Assembly (NCBI GenBank): GCA_022495995.1
Contig: JAFEMH010002500.1
Coordinates: forward strand, 272,719-336,718
DNA: 64,000 nt
Direction of reading: 5' to 3'
Source of the DNA: Adenophora triphylla var. japonica
Lineage: Eukaryota > Streptophyta > Magnoliopsida > Asterales > Campanulaceae
Below the pieces are notes generated by a model. The model did not search any database. It was not told the DNA's origin and saw nothing but the letters and a program-made list of their open reading frames with translations. Shown piece after piece: positions 45,830 through 58,093 of the stretch; the first letter of the stretch is position 1; each line of letters begins with the position of its first letter. Position numbers and translations under genes: made by a program.

Positions 45830-46575
45830 TAGGGGTTAGGGTATAGGGTGTAGGGGTTAGGGTTTAGAGTTTAGGGATTAGGGTTCAAGGTATAGGATTT
45901 AGGGTTTAGGGTATAAGGTTTAGGGGTTAGGATTTAGGGGTTAGGGTGTAGGGTTTAGGGCTTATAGTTTAGGGTTTAGGGTTTAAGGTTTAGGGCTTAG
46001 GGCTTAGGGCTCAGAGTTAGGGGTATAGGGTTTAGGGTATAGGGTATAGGATTTAAGGTTTAGGGTTTAGGGTATAAGATTTAGAGTATAGGGGTTATGG
46101 TTTAGGGTTTAGGGTATAGGGTATAGGGTTTAGGGTATAGGGGTTAGGGGTTAGGGTTTAGGGTTTAGGGGTTAGGGTTTAGGGCTTATAGTTTAGAGTT
46201 TAGGGTTTAGGGTATAAACCCCAACCCTATACCCTAAATCCTAAATCCTATACCCTAAACCCTAACCCCTAAACCCTAAATCCTATACCCTAAACCCTAA
46301 ATCCTATACCCTATACCCTAAATCCTAAACCCTAAACCCTAAATCCTATACCCTATACCCTATACCCTAAATCCTAAACTCTAAACCCTAAACCCTATAC
46401 CCTTATACGTTATACCCTATACCCTAAACCTATGCCCTAAACCTTATACCCTAAACCCTAAGCCCTATACCCTAAATTCTAAACCCTAAATCCTAACCCC
46501 TAAACCCTAAATTCAATACACTATACCCTAAATCTTATACCCTATACCCTAAGTTGTATACCTATACCTTATCCC
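45830..46575. repeat. Inverted pair of telomere-like tracts
   Basis: 45830-46215 is degenerate TTTAGGG/TATAGGG/GTTAGGG; 46216-46575 is CCCTAAA/CCCTATA. The G-rich strand therefore runs into its complement at about 46215. The plant telomere unit TTTAGGG is the commonest word, but a TATAGGG variant is almost as common. Confidence 0.92.
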
Positions 46576-46580
46576 TTATA

Positions 46581-48724
46581 GAAGAAAAGTCAAAAGAGGG
46601 ACGGACTACCCTATATTTATTTTTTATTTATTTTTAAATTTTTTATCGAATATAAAATAATATTTTAGACTTTTTTAATTAGTGATTTTGTTAAGAAAAA
46701 GTTATATAAAAAAAGATAGAAAAAACTAAACAAATGAAAGTATATAAAAGAAAAGTCAAAAGAGGGACAGACTACCCTATATTTATTTTTTATTTTTAAT
46801 TTTTTTTTTGAATATAAAATAATATTTTAGACTTTTTTAATTAATGATTTTTTTAGAAAAAGTTATATAAAAAAAGATAGAAAAAAACTAAACAAATGAA
46901 AGTATATAGAAGAAATGTCAAAAGAGGGGTGGACTACCCCATATTTTTTTTATTTTTTTTAAAAAAAATTTATTGACTAGAAAATAATATTTTATCCTTT
47001 GTTAGTTAGTGATTTTTTTTTAGAAAAAGTTATATAAAAAAAAGATAGAAAAAAACTAAACAAATGAAAGTATATAGAAGAAAAGTCAAAAGAGGGACGG
47101 ACTACCGTATATTTATTTTTTATTATTTTTAAAATTTTTTATGGACTAGAAAATAATATTTTAGCCTTTTTTAATTAGTGGTTTTTTTTTAGAAAAAGTT
47201 ATATAAAAAAAGATAGAAAAAAACTAAACAAATGAAAGTATATAGAAGAAAAGTCAAAAGAGGGACGGACTACCCTATATGTATTTTTTTTTTTTTAATT
47301 TTTTATTGACTAGAAAATAATATTTTAGCCTTTGTTAATTAGTGGTTTTTTTTAAGAAAAAGTTATATAGAAAAAGATAGAAAAAAACTAAACAAATGAA
47401 AGTATATAGAAGAAAAGTCAAAAGAGGGACGGACTACCCTATATTTATTTATTATTTTTTTAAAAACTTTTATTGACTAGAAAATAATATTTTAGCCTTT
47501 GTTAATTAGTGATTTTTTTTAGAAAAAATTATATAAAAAAATATAGAAAAAAACTAAACAAATGAAAGTATATAGAAGAAATGTCAAAAGAGGAACGGAA
47601 TACCCTATATTTATATTTTTTATTGACTAGAAAATAATATTTTAGCCTTTGTTAATTAGTGGTTTTTTTTTATAAAAAGTTATATAAAAAAGATAGAAAA
47701 AAACTAAACAAATGAAAGTATATAGAAAAAAAGTCAAAAGAGGGACGGACTACCTTATATTTTTTTAAAAAAAATTTAATTGAATAGAAAATAATATTTT
47801 AGCTTTTTTTAATTAGTTATTTTTTTTAGAAAAAAGTTATATAAAAAAAGATAGAAAAAAACTAAACAAATGAAAGTATATAGAAGAAAAGTCAAAAGAG
47901 GGATGGACTACCCTATATTTATTTTTTATTTTTTTTAAAAAAATTTATTGACTAGAAAATAATATTTTAGCCTTTGTTAATTAGTGATTTTTTTTTAGAA
48001 AAAGTTATATAAAAATAGATAGAAAAAAAACTAAACAAATGAAAGTATATAGAAGAAAAGTCAAAAGAGGGACGGACTACCCTATATTTATTATTTATTT
48101 TTTTTTAAATTTTTATTGACTAGAAAATAATATTTTAGCCTTTTTTAATTAGTGTTTTTTTTAGAAAAAGTTATATAAAAAAGATAGAAAAAAACTAAAC
48201 AAACGAAGATATAGAAGAAAAGTCAAAAGAGGGACGGACTACCCTATATGTATTTTTTATTTTTTTTTAATTTTTTATTGACTAGAAAACAATATTTTAT
48301 CCTTTGTTAATAAGTGGTTTTTTTTCGAAAAAGTTATATAAAAAAAGATAGAAAAAAACTAAACAAATGAAAGTATATAGAAGAAAAGTCAAAAGAGGGA
48401 CGTACTACCCTATATTTATTTTTTATTTTTTAAAAAAATTTTATTGACTAGAAAATAATATTTTAGCCTTTGTTAATTAGTGGTTTTTTTTTTATAAAAA
48501 GTTATATAAAAAAAGATAAAAAAAAATAAACAAATGAAAGTATATAGAAGAAAAGTCAAAAGAGGGACGGACTACCATATGATTATTTTTTATTTTTTTA
48601 AAAAATTTTTATTGACTAGAAAATAATATTTTAGTCTTTGTTAATTAGAGGTTTTTTTTTAGAAAAAGTTATATAAAAAAAGATAGAAAAAACTAAACAA
48701 ATGAAAGTATATAGAAGAAAAGTC
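46581..48724. repeat. Satellite array, 13 units of ~165 bp
   Basis: Units begin GAAGAAAAGTCAAAAGAGGG at about 46581, 46749, 46911, 47078, 47246, 47410, 47575, 47726, 47883, 48052, 48211, 48380 and 48548, with a partial one at 48715. Each contains GGACGGACTACCCTATATTT, a T/A-rich stretch, TAGAAAATAATATTTTAGCC and GATAGAAAAAAACTAAACAA. It stops where the CACTA subterminal repeats begin. Confidence 0.95.
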
Positions 48725-49194
48725 AAATTTAGAGACAGATACTAAATCTATCTCTAAATTTTAGAGACAAATGTTGATTCTGTCACTAAATTAGAGACGG
48801 ATTCAAAAATCTGTCTCTAAAGTTTAGAGACGGATTCTGAATCTGTCTCTAATTTAGAGTTGATTCTGAATCTGTCTCTAATTTAGAGACGGATTCTGAA
48901 TCTGTGTCTATTTTAGAGACAAATACAAAACCTGTCTCTAAAATTTAGAGACGAAATCTGAATCCGTCTCTAAATTAGAGACGGAATCAGATTTCGCCTC
49001 TAAATTAGAGACAGATTCAAATTCCGTCTCTAATTTAGAGACGAAAACTGAATCCGTCTCTAATTTTGAGACGGAATCCGAATCCGAATTCGTCTCTAAT
49101 TTTTGGTTATGTCCCTAATCTGTCGCCAAATTAGCTACAGACTCCGTCTGTCTCTAATTTTCCCTCTCTAAATCCGGTTTTCCTTGTAGTGAGT

Positions 49195-50110
49195 ATAATA
49201 TAACGAGAAGTATGATAAAGATTTTAAGATCTTTGATACTAAACTATTTTTGCGACGGAAAAACGATTGGTTAAAGCTTGAATGTCTTTTCGTCAAAATT
49301 TAGAATTGCAAGGAACAAATCTATTCGCCATGAAAATCACGCCACGATCATACCAATCAATTTATTATTGAAAAACAACAAAACTTTTTGAATGAAAAGC
49401 GAAACTGAGAATCATTTGAAGAATCTAGATCGGGTACGATCTAGATTCTTTAAATCATACCCACAAAAGTTAAAGAGATTGAGAAGGGCGGCGAGATCAC
49501 AAGTATGGCAGATTATTGTGGAGAAGAAGGAGAGGAAGTTAGGGACGGTTCTTATTAAAAATTTGGAACTAGCAAAATACCGCATGCTTAATTGAGCTCA
49601 TGAGCGTGGTTGGGTTTAAGACCATCCGCAGCGCGGCAATGGTGACCATGACATGGTTACTTTATCTACTCTACGTCAGCTCTTCACGTAATCAGTCAAC
49701 TCTTCACGTAATCAGTAATCAATAACTATAACTTCATCCTATTTTGCCAACAATGATGATAAAAGTCATCAATTTCTCTCTTATATTTTTTACTATACCC
49801 ATTATATTTTCTTTCCCTACTCATTTCAATATCAATTATTATTATTATTTATATTATTTTATTATTATTAATTATATATGATAAAATATTCTATATATTT
49901 TAATTATTAATTAAATGATTTTATTAATATTAATACTATCTAATAATTATTGCCTCTTCTCTTTGAGCGTGTCATTCACAAGGAGAGTGGGAGAGGGCCC
50001 ACTTTTTGGCCATGCCAAGGAGTCGTTCCCCAACCCAGTTTTTAAATCAGTCATCAAAGCCCGGAAAAAAAGTCACCATTGTTGTAGGCTTAAGATCCAC
50101 GTCTAGCACA
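49195..50110. other. Intergenic DNA with a short hairpin
   Basis: 49419-49450 is a perfect 14-bp inverted repeat (AAGAATCTAGATCG, loop GGTA), extendable to 18 bp with one mismatch (49414-49455). A 67-codon frame over it (49392-49595) has no recognised domain. 49618-49660 (AAGACCATCCGCAGCG) resembles a MITE end, without a partner found. Confidence 0.4.
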
Positions 50111-50490
50111 TGTGATATAGTGTCACAAGCTACTCCAACAATTCAAGGAAGCATGGTCAGGACAGCACAAGGAAGCAACGACAGCAACACAAGAGAGACC
50201 AAGCCAGGCGGGCGCATCAGTGGGCATTAGGCGGGCGCCCCAAGTGCAGAACAAGGAGGCCATGCTGCTGGGTTTGAGGCGGATGTGTAAGTACCCCAAT
50301 CTGGATCACCCCCTTTCAAACACACGGGAAACACTGCAGACTCATCAACGCAGTCTCGGAGACCTCTGGCACTCAAAACCCTCTCAAAACCCTCTCAAAC
50401 CCCCAACCAAACCAATGGAGGAGCCTTCCTGGGATAAAAAGGGACAAAAGGACCTTTTGGGAATTTTCAGGAAATTGGGAAAGCAATATT

Positions 50491-50742
50491 GATCCGTACG
50501 GACCTCTTTGCTGTCATGATTACTAAATCCCCTTAAAGTCCACAATATTCCCTCAAATCCCGGAAGAAATGATTACCCAAATGCATGGTTGGTCCGTACG
50601 GACCTCTTTGCATGCTGAGTTGGTCCGTACGGACCTTCTTGCATGGGGGACATCATCATTCCAGAATATTCACCATCATTGCAGATTCCCTCAAATCGAG
50701 GAAATCCAAAATTCTGGATAACCAAGAAGGTCCGTACGGACC
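50491..50742. promoter_or_regulatory. Four copies of palindrome GGTCCGTACGGACC
   Basis: Exact 14-bp palindromes at 50591-50604, 50622-50635 and 50729-50742; one with a changed second base at 50491-50504. Each is followed by TCTTTGC or TTCTTGC. The last ends 21 bases before the TATA box. Confidence 0.85.
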
Positions 50743-50763
50743 TCTTTGCTCCGAAATTTTTAC

Positions 50764-50771
50764 TATAAATA
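50764..50771 (+). promoter_or_regulatory. LTR TATA box
   Basis: TATAAATA in ACTATAAATAGAGGG, followed by a CT-rich likely start region (50785-50830). Confidence 0.75.
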
Positions 50772-51062
50772 GAGGGCTCCCCCTCCCTCATTTTGACACA
50801 CCTCCCTCTTCTCTCTTCCTCCCTTAGCCTTCTGGCTCCCCTCTAAGTCCTCTCGAGGCACTCCCGACCCCTTTCGGATCCTTCCGAGGCCTTCTGAGCT
50901 CCCTTGTGGTGCTCCGAAGCCTCCCCGAGCGCTCCCGAGACGCTCCCGCGCTGCCCCGAGGCACTCTTGAGGTACTCTGAGGCCCCTCGTGGTACTCCGA
51001 GGCCTCGCTCGGTCTTTCCACGGTGTTCCGGCTCTTTCCGAGTCAAACCGACGATCCCAAAC

Positions 51063-51267
51063 CACGCCGAAACTCTGCCCGAGTGACTCCTGCCACCACA
51101 ACGCACGCCGAAACTCTGCTCGAGTGACTCCTGCCACCACAACGCACGCCGAACCTCTGCCCGAGTGATCCCGACGATCCCCACGCACGCCGAACCTCTG
51201 CCCGAACGCAGCCTACAACCTCAACTCACGCCGAAACTCTGTCCGCAGACAACCGGTCCCTCCCGAA
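51063..51267 (+). repeat. Tandem repeat, 5 x 41 bp
   Basis: Units start CACGCCGAAMCTCTG at 51063, 51104, 51145, 51186 and 51227, inside the transcribed part of the LTR. Confidence 0.92.
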
Positions 51268-51748
51268 GCAATCCCGATCCATACCGGAACGCTACTCCGA
51301 CCTCAAACACTATTCCCCAAATGAAGACAGACACGAACCAACATTGGTAAGGCTTCCTTCCTATACTATTTCAATACATTTCCATACATAGCATACAATG
51401 TAGACATCCGATACAGCATGCATTTTTAAAAAAGCACACACACACACACACAACATTTAAAGGATATTAGGGGTATCCGAAAGACTCGTTTTACGAGGCT
51501 ACTCGGGTGAGCTCTAATATTCTAATATTCTCTTCCCGGGAGTCATCTGACCTCCGAACTCAAAATCTCATCACACAAAAAACAGTTTAAAATTATCTTT
51601 AAACTGATGCCCTTTTTCAATGTTTTGGGCTTAATAAAAACGGCGTGGCGACTCTACAAAAACAAAAAACGGCGAGACACGTCGCCCCAACGCGAAAGAC
51701 GCCAGATGCCGGGGCTGCGAAGCCCGCTTCGGATCCGGTAATTTCAGC

Positions 51749-51768
51749 TGGCGACTCACATTGGGAAC
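51749..51768 (+). other. Primer binding site, tRNA-Arg-like
   Basis: TGGCGACTCACATTGGGAAC, two bases after the LTR end. It matches the first element's TGGCGACTCCGCTGGGGAC at 15-16 positions. Confidence 0.65.
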
Positions 51769-53054
51769 ATTTTGTTTTAAAAACTTTTAAACAAAACAAA
51801 AGATTTTTAAAACAATGATGAGGGTCAAACTTTCATTTTACCCCTTCCTTTAACTGTTGTGTGTGTGTGCACGTGCTTCGTTTTTATTTTACAAAAAAAA
51901 ATAAAAATACAAAAAAAATGCATCAATATACATCTCGCGCATACATTTAAAATTCTTCAAAAACTCCGTTTTACTCGTAAAAGAATTTTAGAGACCGCAC
52001 ACTACGCGCATCGTCGCCTCGGTTACCGCACGCTACTCGCACCGTCGCTCTCGGATACACCGCACACTACAACCCTTAACCCGGAGTGGTCTCGCTTGCG
52101 ATCCGTTAGGTCTTCCTAGGCCTCTTGGACGCGCACGGATCATTCCAAACATCCCATCCTAGCCAAGCGTCAACCCCGCACGTTTGAGTCTTGAGTCACA
52201 CTCACCATCCCGCACTCGGTTGGTTTTACCCGGTCCGTGTCATCTACGTACTCGGATACATATACCATGCCGGCCATTTTCGAGTCAAGGCTCGGAACTC
52301 AAGATCCCTTGCGCAAGCAAAGCGATGAAAGGTCATGCTAAAATCTTGACCTCGATCTTGATTTCCGAAGCTACACCTGCACGATGTTCCGTCCCGATAA
52401 ACATCCATGCTCGCATGACACCATGTCATCACGCCTTTGACACGTCGGCCATGACAATATGACCCACCAACGCCCTAACGTCACGGATCCCTTGCGCAAG
52501 CAAGGTAAAGAGAGGTCATGCCGAACTCTTGACCCCGATCTTGACTCGGTGGCCGGCTTGGTTCACTATTCACGGCTAACGCATCAAAACGAACATGACG
52601 AGGCTCGGTCCTTAGGTTCGATTTTTCTTTTAGGCCGGTGGAAACCGCTTGCACTATAGGACCCTCGCACAGAGCCGTCCACCCCGGGATGTCGAAATAC
52701 AGTGCAAAACGAGGGGCTTATAGCCGCACGTATGGTCTCCATCGACCCAGATCTAGCATAGTTGCGAAAAAGAAGAGCAATCTTTTCCAACCTACCTAGG
52801 ACTACGAGAAAACATGTTTTAAGTAAATTAAAACAACAAAAAAAAAATCAAAAATAAAAGAAACTAAACCGCATGCCACGCGAGCTTTCCCCCTTCTATC
52901 CCGTTAGGCCATTCCCGTGTCTAAACCTTGCCCGTCACCCTCCAGCCGAACCGAGAGTGGTTGAGAATACCTGGAAGCCGCCTTTTCAAATCGAGGTCAC
53001 AGTGGTCCGATAGCCCTTCCGGGGCTCAACGGTCCGCGCACCGTCCGCTACTCC
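51769..53054 (+). other. Leader (5' UTR) of the second element
   Basis: Non-coding. 52630-52830 is homologous to 29761-29960 (other strand). A repeated word, GATCCCTTGCGCAAGCAA, is at 52301 and 52487. Confidence 0.6.
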
Positions 53055-54850
53055 CCATGACGGGATCAACGGATAACGGTGAGGGAAACGGAACCCCGCC
53101 ACTAAGGAATCTCCAGACAATGGAGGAGGTGCCGCGAGCCTTCGAAACCATCAAGAAGCGCCAAGAGGAACAAAGAAGCTGGATCGTCGACACCTTGCGT
53201 CTTCGAGGAACGATGCAGCTTCCCAACCCGACGGAACTTTTGTTCTCATAGAAGACGAAGATATACCGGCTCCCAGGTTTCTCAAAGCTATCGGCGAGTC
53301 CCGCCTCCGCGAGCTACGAGATCCCAAAGAACGCAAAGCGCTCTCGCTCAAAGCTCCCCTTAGCGCGCCCGGTCAAGCGGCTCCGCATGCCCGCCTCAAA
53401 GACACGGCTTCCGGCTCTCGCACATCAAGCTCGGTACCAGCGCACACATACGTGCTCGCTCCGCGGATCCCAATGCATCTCGGTATCCCCGGATTCAATC
53501 CTTTGCCTCTATACGAGCCTCGCAACCACAATCAAAAGTCCCCATTCTTACCGGGGACAGCATCCCGAGCGGATATCCCGACATCTCCAGGTTGCCACGC
53601 TAGTCTCGCCAATTGGGGCTAACGAATCATTTCCCAGCCTCCCAAACACAACCCCGCGGACCTGGCAATCACGCCTCAACTTCAACACCCCAGGGGTATG
53701 GGTTGGTATACACTCAACTACCTCCCCAAGACTCCCGAATGGCAATTCCATCGCCCAATCCACCTCCATCTTCGGTTTCCGTCCCTGACAACGGTAACCC
53801 ACCTCAGCACACCGATCCCCACATGGCTCCGGCTGATTGAACAAATGAAAGACATGCAAGGCAAGCTAGCTAGTTCTCGGAAGGACTCCCTCCCGCCTAC
53901 CGATCCGAACAAAGTGGTCCCTCTCCCTCCAAAGTTCGGGATGCCTTAGGAAATGGAAAAGTTTGACGAACAGAATGCCCAAAAACCCACATCGACACCT
54001 ACGTCACGGGTATGAGAGCGAAAGGGGCAACCCTCAGCCGAGATGGCGGATCATTTTCGCATTCCCTCAAATCCACGCCTAAGGTGGTTCCTCAATGTGA
54101 AGGCGTAAAACCGCTCCACGTGGGATCGAGATCGGTGAAATCTTCCTGGAGAAGTACCGCGCCAATCTTGAATGGAAACAAACCGTCATGACACCACGAG
54201 CCACTTAGAACAAAAGGATGACGAACCGGTGGGCGAATTCTACAAAAGATGGGCTGGAAGCTAAGCGAGATAATGGATCCACTTTCCAAAGAAGAGCGAG
54301 ATGGACATCTTCCATTCTGCCTCAAGCCATCTTTGAGAACCTTGATCGGCCACCATTTCTATCCGGATCTCCGTGCCATGGTCAGCCTTAGGGACAAAGT
54401 TTGAAAAGACTACGAGTCTTGAGCGGCAACAACCCCACTGCCTCGTCTTACAGCTATCGAACAAACACAGCAACTTCAACTCCTGCCCGGACGAAGGAAA
54501 GGAAGCCGGCGAACAGTGCACTACATTCGGAACGGAGCTCGAAGTAAACCGCGATCAAGCGGCCCTAAAGAATAGCAGCCCCCTCGCTTCCACTTGAGTT
54601 CCGGCCCATTTAGATAACACGGAAATGCCCTTGGGTCAAGTATTTGAAGCTTTGGTGAAGCGAAATCTTCTCAAACCACTCGAGAATTTCCAACCGAAGA
54701 CCCTCAGGCCCAACATGGATATGAGCAAGCCTTTGCGCCTTCCACAACTACCCCGGCCACACCACCGACAATTTAGCTTCGTGCTCAGCGGGTGGTCCGG
54801 GGGCTCGGTGAGGAGGAAAATTGGAACGCCCCGTGGTCCCGATACCATCG
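53055..54850 (+). pseudogene. Gag of the second element
   Basis: Frame pieces: MTGSTDNGEGN...VDTLRLRGTMQLPNP (53057-53240), a continuing shifted frame with a Pro-rich middle (53250-53950), VGEFYKRWAG (54230-54260), and MPLGQVFEALVKRNLLKPLENFQP (54625-54700). The last matches the first element's gag C-terminus. The cysteine of the expected knuckle falls near 54750 in another frame. Stops and at least four shifts make it non-functional. Confidence 0.7.
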
Positions 54851-55139
54851 GAAATCCATTCCCACGGAACGGCGGGGTAAACTCAATAGCCTTTGATGAA
54901 ACTCCAAGCGAAGCGGACTCCCTGCAATTTCCGAAACCGTCGGCATCTTTGTCCCGCTATGGCCCAGGAGCGTGAAACAAGAGTCAAAAGGTCTCGTGGC
55001 CAGAATTCCGACAAGAACGCCCGAGGGCAAGCTGTCTCCCTACGATCTTTGCCCCGGCCAGAGGCATACAAATGGATGGATCGAACGTTCCCCCAGAGAA
55101 GGGCGGAGTCGAACGGTAGCACGGGAAGCGGTTTAGCCT

Positions 55140-55730
55140 TGCGGACGATGACTTGCCAATATGTGAGAATCGGCACAACGAAGCCCTCCTCATCCTCATA
55201 AAAATAGAGATGTTCTTCCTCCCGAACGTCTTGATTGATAACGGCTCCGCGATCGACATCATCGCTTTAAGCACATTGAAACGACTCCGCGTCGGCCCAG
55301 GTTCTACGATAAGGCCTTCACCTCGGGTAATCCAGGAGCCTACGACTCCATCTGCACGACCAATCGTAGGAGTCATCAATTTGAGGATCAATTCGGCGTA
55401 CAAGCGGAGTCGGTAGAGTTCCAAGTACGTGGAAATCAAACCAACCTTCTGCTTTGTTGGGACGGCCTTGGATACATCGAGATGAAAGCGGTATCATCTA
55501 CTCTTCACCAATGCGTGAAATTCATCAATGCCGAATGGAGCGATCGAAGTGATCCGCGGAAGCGGTGCGGTGGCGAAGTGCTTGGCCGGCAAGCTATGAC
55601 CCGAGAAGAAGGTCCCGACATGACCGAATACTCTTCTCAGATGATTCTCCTACCACTGTCCCGCTACGAAGTGGATCGCTTACATCCACGCTCTAAGCGC
55701 TGACAGTGGAAATTGAAGAACTTCATGGGC
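55140..55730 (+). pseudogene. Aspartic protease region of pol
   Basis: HNEALLILIKIEMFFLPNVL then IDNGSAIDIIALSTLKRL (55180-55290) is the retropepsin active-site region (D-N-G in place of D-S/T-G, normal for this lineage). Downstream MKAVSSTLHQCVKFI (55481-55530) is the block usual just after the protease in Tat/Ogre elements. One or two shifts lie between. Confidence 0.75.
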
Positions 55731-55739
55731 CGGGATGAC

Positions 55740-56920
55740 AACTCGATATATGCGGCATGAAGAATGCTTGAGAGAGGATCAAGAGATGGATGCCCTAATG
55801 GAGATTGATCGAGGAGTAGACCCTTACTTCGCCGAAAACCCTCTTGCAAACTGGCTCATCACTGATCCCCCGGTACAAGACAACCCTTACTTCGCCGAAA
55901 ACCCTCTTGCAAACTGGCTCATCACCGATCCCCCGGTACAAGACAACCCTCTAGCCAGCGCCCTCGGATCTTACGGGGGCGGCATCGCGGCTTAGTTCAA
56001 TTCAACATTCCGGTGTCCGACACGGACGAACAGTGGCGCAACCTCCTCCAAGGCTTAATCGGGGAAGGAGATATAGCATGCCCGCTCGAATCGAGACATT
56101 GTAAACGTCGTCCAAGCAAAAATCCCGAGATAAAGAGCGGATTCTATGAAAGTGATCAACATCGGCAAGAATCCACTCAGAATCGGCGAGATGCTTCGCC
56201 CTCACTAGAAGTAGCCCTCGGCGACTTCTATCATCAAAAACCCCAGGGGGTGGTGGCAACACTAATGGAGGGACATCATCGGGGGAGCAGCCAAAAACCT
56301 CCGCGTCTGGTTTGAAATCGGAACCGCATGCAAGCTACTTTCCGGGACTCGTACGAGGAAGATTGGCCACCCGAACCGGCACCACTCCCTCTAGAGCTAC
56401 GGCCATCCGAGAGTAATGAAGCTTTGGTCCAATCCCTCGTCGCCTATAGTCTAGCTTCGAGTCTTGTTGTACGTGTATTCACATCTTTTGAGTCTTTTGG
56501 CGGCTTTACGCCAGACGATTGTGAATCTTTGGTCAACAATGTACGGTCTTCACGCTTTCAATAAAAGGTCCGAGCCTTCCTAAAAATCATTTCATTGCAT
56601 CTTTAACAAATGATGATATTAACTAATCAAAACAAGTTAATAACAATTCATCTATACAAAAAGACAAACACATTAATTAAATAAATGCATCAAGCAAACA
56701 TTTAAGCATGTTGTCGAAACGAGAGAAAAAGCCGGACGCCAGTCGCCGAGAAGGTTTTAATCCACAACGATTTGCAAGATTCTTGAAGAGCGAAAGAAGA
56801 CGCCAAGTCCGACGCCATTTCGGCCTAAACCCGAGATCTTCCCACACCTCAAGAGCGGAAACCACCTTCATGAACAAGGAAGACCCACACACGAAGGAGG
56901 TCGAAACCAAGAGCATCATG
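55740..56920 (+). pseudogene. Protease-integrase spacer; RT and RNase H missing
   Basis: No RT or RNase H motif. A 63-bp direct duplication (55821-55883, 55884-55946) repeats NPYFAENPLANWLITDPPVQD in frame. 56560-56700 is AT-rich, unlike its flanks, and could be a remnant of the intron that Ogre elements carry between protease and RT. A deletion of 2 kb or more is the simplest reading. Confidence 0.55.
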
Positions 56921-56924
56921 GCCA

Positions 56925-58093
56925 CTAAAACGCCTAGCCTCTCACTTCGTCATCCTCGGGGACATGCTATACAAGAAACGCTACCATGGGCCACTCCTAC
57001 GGCTGCGTCGGCCAAGAAGAAGCAAGCAAGTTCATGAACGAAGTCCACAATGGGGCTTGCGGTCCCCACATGAACGCGGAGCCACAGTGCAAATCATTCT
57101 CGGGATGGGCTACTCTTGGATCTCCGTGGAGCGGTGCATCCACTTTGTCAGAAGAGCTGCGACAAGTGCCAACGGTTCTCCAACCTCAATCATCTACCGC
57201 CCCACGATCTCTCTTGCATGACTACACCTTGGCCGCTTTGCCACTTGGGAATTGACGTCATCGGGAAAATCGCTCCGCCGAGCGGCAACGGTCGCGAGTT
57301 CATCTTAGTAGCCATCGACTACTTCACCAAATGGGTGAAGCCAAGTCCTACAAGGTACTCACCTCCAAGAAGGTCGCGCATTTCCTCAAAGAAAACATCA
57401 TATGCCGATACGGCATCCCAAATGAGGTCATATCGGACAACGGCTCACACTTCGAAGGGAATTCGACAGGCTCTGGTGAATTCAAGATCACACGTCACAA
57501 ATCTTCTCCCTACCGGCCCACAAACAAACGGCGCCGTGGAAGCGGACAAACAAAACCCTCGAACGGATCATCCAGAAAAATGACCACCAGGACGAGATTG
57601 GCCCCGAGAAAGGCGCACCTTGCACTTTGGGGCTACCGCACATCGGTCAGGAAACGGACCACGGGAGAAACCCCATTTGCCACGACATACGGGATGGAAG
57701 CAGTCCTTCCCATCGAGCTAGAAATTCCCTCGCTCAGTCTTTCTGGAAAATGACATCAACGAAGTCGAATGGCTCAGCCGACATGACGAATTGGCTCACG
57801 CTAGATGAGCGACGACTAAAGGCCATGGAACACGTCCGAGCCTATCAAAGCGGGGATGGCTAGAGCTTTCGACAAGAAAGTCAAATCCCGAGACATCGGG
57901 GAAGGTGACCTTGTACTCAAGAAAAGCCTCCCACTCGAACCAACCCATTTGGGAAAATGGGAACCCACATGGATCGGCCCTTTCGTGGTTCAAAAGATCT
58001 TCTCACGGAGGCGCCATGAAGCTAACGAGACCTAGACGGCAATCCGCCATGAATCCGGTCAACGGAAGCAAACTTCGCGAGATCTTCGCCTGA
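56925..58093 (+). pseudogene. Integrase of the second element
   Basis: Blocks in order: LGDMLYKKRYHGPLL (56960), the HHCC finger EVHNGACGPHMN...CDKCQRF (57040-57170), GIDVIGKIAPPSGNGREFILVAIDYFTKWV (first Asp, 57245-57335), KKVAHFLKENIICRYGIPNE then VISDNGSHFEG (second Asp, 57370-57460), PQTNGAVEA (Glu, 57515-57540), ALWGYRTSVRKRTTGETPFA and YGMEAVLPIELEIPSL (57620-57740), and the C-terminal GDLVLKKSLP...GKWEPTWIGPFVV (57910-57990), ending near 58093. The catalytic D-D-E residues survive, but frames change at least five times. Integrase would insert the cDNA; not functional as read. Confidence 0.85.

Larger units (their letters stand above)
50111..51746 (+). repeat. 5' LTR of the second Tat/Ogre-type element
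   Basis: The right end (...TTTCA, 51746) is fixed by the primer site; the left end is uncertain. It contains four CCGTACGG palindromes, a TATA box, a CT-rich transcribed start, a 41-bp tandem repeat and, near the end, GGCGTGGCGACTC as in the other element. Confidence 0.65.

Noticed and set aside
45830..46575. A true telomere end
   Set aside because: Tracts are degenerate, inverted and enclosed by a CACTA element with a target duplication.
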